Assembly (NCBI GenBank): GCA_002070505.1
Contig: MWDJ01000002.1
Span: 124,001 to 188,000, forward strand
DNA from: Bacteroidetes bacterium ADurb.Bin145
Lineage (GTDB): Bacteria; Bacteroidota; Bacteroidia; Bacteroidales; VadinHA17
Direction: 5' to 3'
Length of the DNA stretch: 64,000 nt
Each line of letters begins with the position of its first letter. Positions within the stretch are counted from its first letter, which is position 1. Under the pieces are notes generated by a model. The model did no database searches. It was not told the origin of the DNA and saw only the letters and a program-made list of their open reading frames with translations. Below are positions 60,431 through 64,000 of the stretch, piece by piece. The position numbers and the translations under genes are program-made.

Positions 60431-60595
60431 GAGAAAATGACCAATAAAGAGCTTTTTGAATCCTGCAATACATGCTCTGATATATACCGGTATGTCAAAG
60501 ATAAAAGATCCCGGGGCCACTTGATAAAACTACAGATTCATACCTCACATATAAATATTTTAATTAAATCCAGCTTTAGTTACTGTTAAGGTTTC

Positions 60596-63500
60596 CTAAT
60601 ATTGATTGGGATGACCCGGTGTGGGAAGGTTACTGGCTACCTGTGCACCACTGTTATGAGCCCTTGTCAGAGGCATGGTGAGGGTGATCCCAGTGCCGGA
60701 GACCTGTGCTCCCATAGCATGTGTTTTCTTGAGCGGAGCAGTGAAAGTAATGGAGTTGACCGGATTGTAATTGGCACTTCCAATACGACCACGTGCCGGA
60801 GTGAGGGTAGCAATAGTTGCTGTCTCGGCGTTTGCACCGCTGCCTATTGTAATTGTCTGACCAACGCTAAAGCCTGAAAGACCCGCAACAGTGATAGCAG
60901 TAGCTCCCGCCCTGGAGGCAGTTCCTGTTGTAGTTGCCCCGGGTGTACCAACAGCCCTGATAACTGCGGTCTCACTATTTGCACCTTTATCGATAATGAT
61001 CTTCTGACCATTGCTGAAACCTGCAACACTGGCGACTTTAATATTATCTGAACCGGCTGTTGATGCTGCCAGCATTAAGACGTTGTTTTGAACCTTGAAA
61101 TCGCTGCAATTGGAGTCGTTGTCTTTACCGTCCGGGTAGCGACCCGTACTCATATCGGGCTGGACGGGATTGATTGCATTAGCACTGATGTTAACTCCGG
61201 TTGTAGTAATACGGGGCGAAGGTGCTTTGCATCCGCTCGCTTCAATTTCTGAAACACCCATGTACCCTTCTGCTGCCCATGGATCGACTATCAGTCCATA
61301 GTTGAGACCGTCAACAACATTGCCTGCTGCATCACGCAGCACCATATTGCCTGCACTGATAAAGAAGGCAGGGCCGCCGAACCACTGATCTGGTGCGGGA
61401 GTTCCCTGGTAACCGGCGGTTGTTACTTTTTCATCACGTATAACAGAATTGATCTCATGGTCCATGGTAAGTGGCTGGTCGAGAGTGATACCGGTACCGA
61501 GCGGAAGGACCGGCTCGTTGCTCGAGTGATCGAAAGCCGTTGCCGGCTCGAAGGTGATCCCTGTTCCATTGCAGGCAAACGGGAGGTTGGATGAATGATT
61601 GAACTTCAGCGGTTCTGCCAGATCGAGTCCGGTACCAGGATCCTCGTTATCTGCAAGAGGACCATTGAAAGTGTTGCGAACCGACTGTGTGCCAACACGC
61701 GTTACGGTGACCCACTCGATCCCGTGACCTTCGCTTTCAACGTCAAGTCTTATTTTGTCACCAACCGATATGTTACCAATAGGATGCACCTTGATGTTTG
61801 TATCGCCTGCTTTTGCGTCCATTGAAAGAAATCCCTGCGTACCCGGCTTGCCTACTTCTGTAACCGTAACCACCTCGTACTTTTCAATGGGATTAACTGC
61901 AACAGGATATGTGGCGCCATAACCGATACCAATCTTCTGACCTGCTACGATACCTGCCACACTCGCAACAGGCACGTTTGTTGATCCTTTGGGGATCGTA
62001 ATAACCGGACCTTCAGGAAGAGGTTGCCATACGGTTGGAGGTGTATCTTGTCCGGCAGTACGGATTCCCGATGAGGTTCCCGGAGGAAGACCTGCTGCTG
62101 TACCGACACTTTTGATAGTACGTCTTTCCATGTTGGCACCTTCCCCTATTTCAATTACATCACCTGCCGACATACCTGTCGTGCTTCTTACATAAATGAC
62201 CGATTCACCGGCTTTTGCAGGAACAGCCAGCCCGGAAGTGGACAAACCTAACAGGTAGAAACCATTTGAGGCCAGTTTTGTCCCGGACGGTATATTTACG
62301 GATGAAAAGATTGGCATCTGGTATGGACGCATAGTAAGTGTCCAGTTTGAAATATCAACTTCACTGCTGCCGGCGTTATAGAGCTCAACGAAAGAGTTCG
62401 TAGTATTGGATCCGTCACTGATACGGAATTCATTTATCTTTACCGGACTTACATTGCGAACTTTCTCAATTGCTGTCTCGGTTTGAGATTTACCGTTTGC
62501 TGTATTTTTCCATGAGGCTTTGCCAACAAGGTCACCATTGAAAGCCTTATATCCTGAAGTTACAGTGAAAGTTGCATTTACGCTGGCCCCTGGTTCTATC
62601 TGATCCGGGAAACTCTTTGAAGTCTCTGTGGAGTTTTGAACAACAGCCTTCCATCCCCCGGGAAGGGTAAGGCTCAGGTTAAGACCCTTTACCGGTGCGC
62701 CTGTAGTATTTGTAAATGTTAAGGTCGTGTTCTGTGACGATCCCGGTGAGAAAGTCTGAAGACCCGGAGGCATGTCGGTTGCATTGGCCGGAGCGACGCT
62801 CAGACGGGGGACATCGTAGCCGGCGGCCACTATATTGGCCTGTACCTTCTGGTTGGTTTCTTCTGTCGGGAATGTACCTGCAGCTGTCATTGCGCCTTCG
62901 TACATAGTTCCCTGGGACCAGTTGCCATTATCGCCACCGTTACCCAGGTCGATAGCTCCCTGCTTGCGCATAGGATCATAGCTGCTTATTAATTCCGGAC
63001 GCGTCGCTTTTTCATTTTGGACGCGGGGTCCGTCGAACATTATTGACAGATCGCCTCTCTGAGCGTCGCCGCCCATTGTCCTCCAGTGGCCTGGTTCTCC
63101 ATCAAATGTGGCTGTAACAAAACGCCAGGTAATTGTAGGTAGATCAGGGCAATACTTATTGGCAGGTGAGTCGGTTACACAACCTACAATGTTATTCTCC
63201 TGGTCGGTCATGATCCATGGACCAGGTCCCTGTCCATAATACCACGTAACGGCGTTGCCATAATAGGTGGTTTCCATTGTACCGTCGCCGTCATCGCGGC
63301 TGTCGATCTCAGCGTTGCCGTAATCGAAGCAACAGCCACCGTTATAGTGATGACCGTTAATAACCCAATACTGTCCCTCTGCCTGATCATCAACTGCAGT
63401 ACCCTTCGGATCGTCCTGGCGAAGGCCCATACCCGGCTCGATGAAGATGCCATAGACTTTGTGACCCATGAGTGTAACAGGAGCCATGTCGGCGATCGGC

Positions 63501-63949
63501 AGGCTGTTAAATCCGCCCATGGCCGTGGGGTTACCTGCACCACCACGGGGTGACTGAATAAGATTGTTGCCTTTACCTGACTGGTCATATAGAATTGAGA
63601 TCCAGCAGTAGGTATTGGCACAGAATTTATCCTGGGCGGCTGCGTCAGCATATCCGCCCGGATCGTCCCTGGTAGGTTTTACTACACCTATGTCCAGGGT
63701 TTTACCGTCCGACTGACGTATGACCTGGTAAAGAGGTCCGTTATATGATGCATATAACGCACGGGTACTGCTGTGGGCAGCCACACAGGGACTGCCACCT
63801 GCAGCATAGATGTCACATGGACCTTCCGGTCTGGGTGGTGTAACTACATTGCATCCTGCTCCAACTATTGAAATCACCATCATCATGGTGGCAGGCATTA
63901 TGAGAGCCAATGCAAGAACAACTAAGAGACGATTTTTTTTCTTTTTCAT
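60596..63949 (-). CDS. Secreted GH54 alpha-L-arabinofuranosidase-like protein with NEW3, lamin-tail and repeat domains
   Basis: This 1117-residue exported protein has a signal sequence (1-32; GAGC could be a lipobox). Residues about 41-380 match the catalytic domain of fungal AbfB, GH54 (GPCDIYAAGGSPCVAAHS, CCFDYGNAE). The likely nucleophile is Glu251 in TDQENN and the acid/base is Asp340 in NGGDNGN. A NEW3-like domain (about 395-490), a lamin-tail domain (about 503-575) and at least five ~45-residue repeats with GQxIxIGxGA follow. No GH54 arabinose-binding CBM42 is seen. Translation start is supported by AGGAG (63958-63962). Base composition looks richer in G+C than its neighbours. Confidence 0.85.
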   Translation of the reverse strand: MKKKKNRLLVVLALALIMPATMMMVISIVGAGCNVVTPPRPEGPCDIYAAGGSPCVAAHSSTRALYASYNGPLYQVIRQSDGKTLDIGVVKPTRDDPGGYADAAAQDKFCANTYCWISILYDQSGKGNNLIQSPRGGAGNPTAMGGFNSLPIADMAPVTLMGHKVYGIFIEPGMGLRQDDPKGTAVDDQAEGQYWVINGHHYNGGCCFDYGNAEIDSRDDGDGTMETTYYGNAVTWYYGQGPGPWIMTDQENNIVGCVTDSPANKYCPDLPTITWRFVTATFDGEPGHWRTMGGDAQRGDLSIMFDGPRVQNEKATRPELISSYDPMRKQGAIDLGNGGDNGNWSQGTMYEGAMTAAGTFPTEETNQKVQANIVAAGYDVPRLSVAPANATDMPPGLQTFSPGSSQNTTLTFTNTTGAPVKGLNLSLTLPGGWKAVVQNSTETSKSFPDQIEPGASVNATFTVTSGYKAFNGDLVGKASWKNTANGKSQTETAIEKVRNVSPVKINEFRISDGSNTTNSFVELYNAGSSEVDISNWTLTMRPYQMPIFSSVNIPSGTKLASNGFYLLGLSTSGLAVPAKAGESVIYVRSTTGMSAGDVIEIGEGANMERRTIKSVGTAAGLPPGTSSGIRTAGQDTPPTVWQPLPEGPVITIPKGSTNVPVASVAGIVAGQKIGIGYGATYPVAVNPIEKYEVVTVTEVGKPGTQGFLSMDAKAGDTNIKVHPIGNISVGDKIRLDVESEGHGIEWVTVTRVGTQSVRNTFNGPLADNEDPGTGLDLAEPLKFNHSSNLPFACNGTGITFEPATAFDHSSNEPVLPLGTGITLDQPLTMDHEINSVIRDEKVTTAGYQGTPAPDQWFGGPAFFISAGNMVLRDAAGNVVDGLNYGLIVDPWAAEGYMGVSEIEASGCKAPSPRITTTGVNISANAINPVQPDMSTGRYPDGKDNDSNCSDFKVQNNVLMLAASTAGSDNIKVASVAGFSNGQKIIIDKGANSETAVIRAVGTPGATTTGTASRAGATAITVAGLSGFSVGQTITIGSGANAETATIATLTPARGRIGSANYNPVNSITFTAPLKKTHAMGAQVSGTGITLTMPLTRAHNSGAQVASNLPTPGHPNQY

Positions 63950-64000
63950 GTTTTATTCTCCTGGGTTTTTAACGGTAAATGATGAGGTTTTAAATAGATT

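Noticed and set aside
60437-60589. 50-codon plus-strand ORF after the GH54 terminator hairpin
   Set aside because: It has no recognisable domain, no clear Shine-Dalgarno sequence and lies antisense to the GH54 transcript's trailer.
61595-61825. Plus-strand ORFs inside the GH54 gene, such as the 76-codon one
   Set aside because: They are antisense frames of a long repeat-rich coding sequence with complete domains on the minus strand.

Overview
The window looks like a chromosomal segment of an anaerobic, hydrogen-metabolising member of the Bacteroidota, probably Bacteroidales or Marinilabiliales-like. The evidence is several TAnnTTTG promoter boxes just upstream of genes, mostly weak Shine-Dalgarno sequences, A+T-rich intergenic DNA, and families typical of the phylum (a single-chain ~1230-residue PurL, a DUF3127 protein, stand-alone MnmD, a FkpA-like lipoprotein, a DUF6263-like protein). 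The exact lineage cannot be fixed from this window.

Positions 1-23.5 kb are a hydrogen-metabolism island. On the minus strand lie a trimeric NAD-linked [FeFe] hydrogenase (hydCBA order, 4180 to 738, with a terminator at 699-730) and, upstream, a rex-hypFCDEAB operon encoding the redox repressor Rex and the whole [NiFe] maturation set. Divergent from rex is a long plus-strand operon (10821-23514). It encodes sulfhydrogenase-type beta and gamma subunits (Fe-S and FAD/NAD(P)), a ferredoxin-like protein, a complete group 4 membrane [NiFe] hydrogenase core, a NuoL-like subunit, an MbhD/MbhE fusion, MrpBCDEFG, a NuoI-like ferredoxin, a maturation protease and an unknown zinc-ribbon protein. Rex-type palindromes sit at rex, at the divergent operon and upstream of the [FeFe] operon, so both hydrogenases are probably under NADH/NAD+ control.

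23.6-35 kb is housekeeping: transketolase, a HAD phosphatase, MnmD, a FKBP isomerase, a DUF3127 protein, an M3 peptidase and PurL, interrupted by a MITE-like element and dispersed palindromic repeats. 35-40.3 kb is a five-gene heterodisulfide-reductase-like operon ending in a fused membrane cytochrome/CCG protein. 40.6-51.3 kb holds a sugar-phosphate isomerase, a MobA-like protein and a polysulfide/thiosulfate reductase operon (psrABC, two YeeE/YedE halves and a rhodanese without its catalytic Cys). Divergent from psrA is a three-part fusion of membrane domains and a THEP1-type NTPase, then a cysteine-desulfurase-like enzyme and a DUF2892 protein.

51.4-56.2 kb is a polyphosphate-related set (CHAD protein, phosphofructokinase, SixA, Ppk1). 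It is followed by a membrane methyltransferase, a glutathione peroxidase, an exported DUF6263-like protein, a tRNA-Pro set in elaborate inverted and direct repeats, a Fic protein, and a 1117-residue secreted protein with a fungal-type GH54 arabinofuranosidase domain.

Together the genes describe a fermenter that disposes of reductant as H2, conserves energy with an ion-pumping hydrogenase, and can probably use sulfur compounds as electron acceptors.
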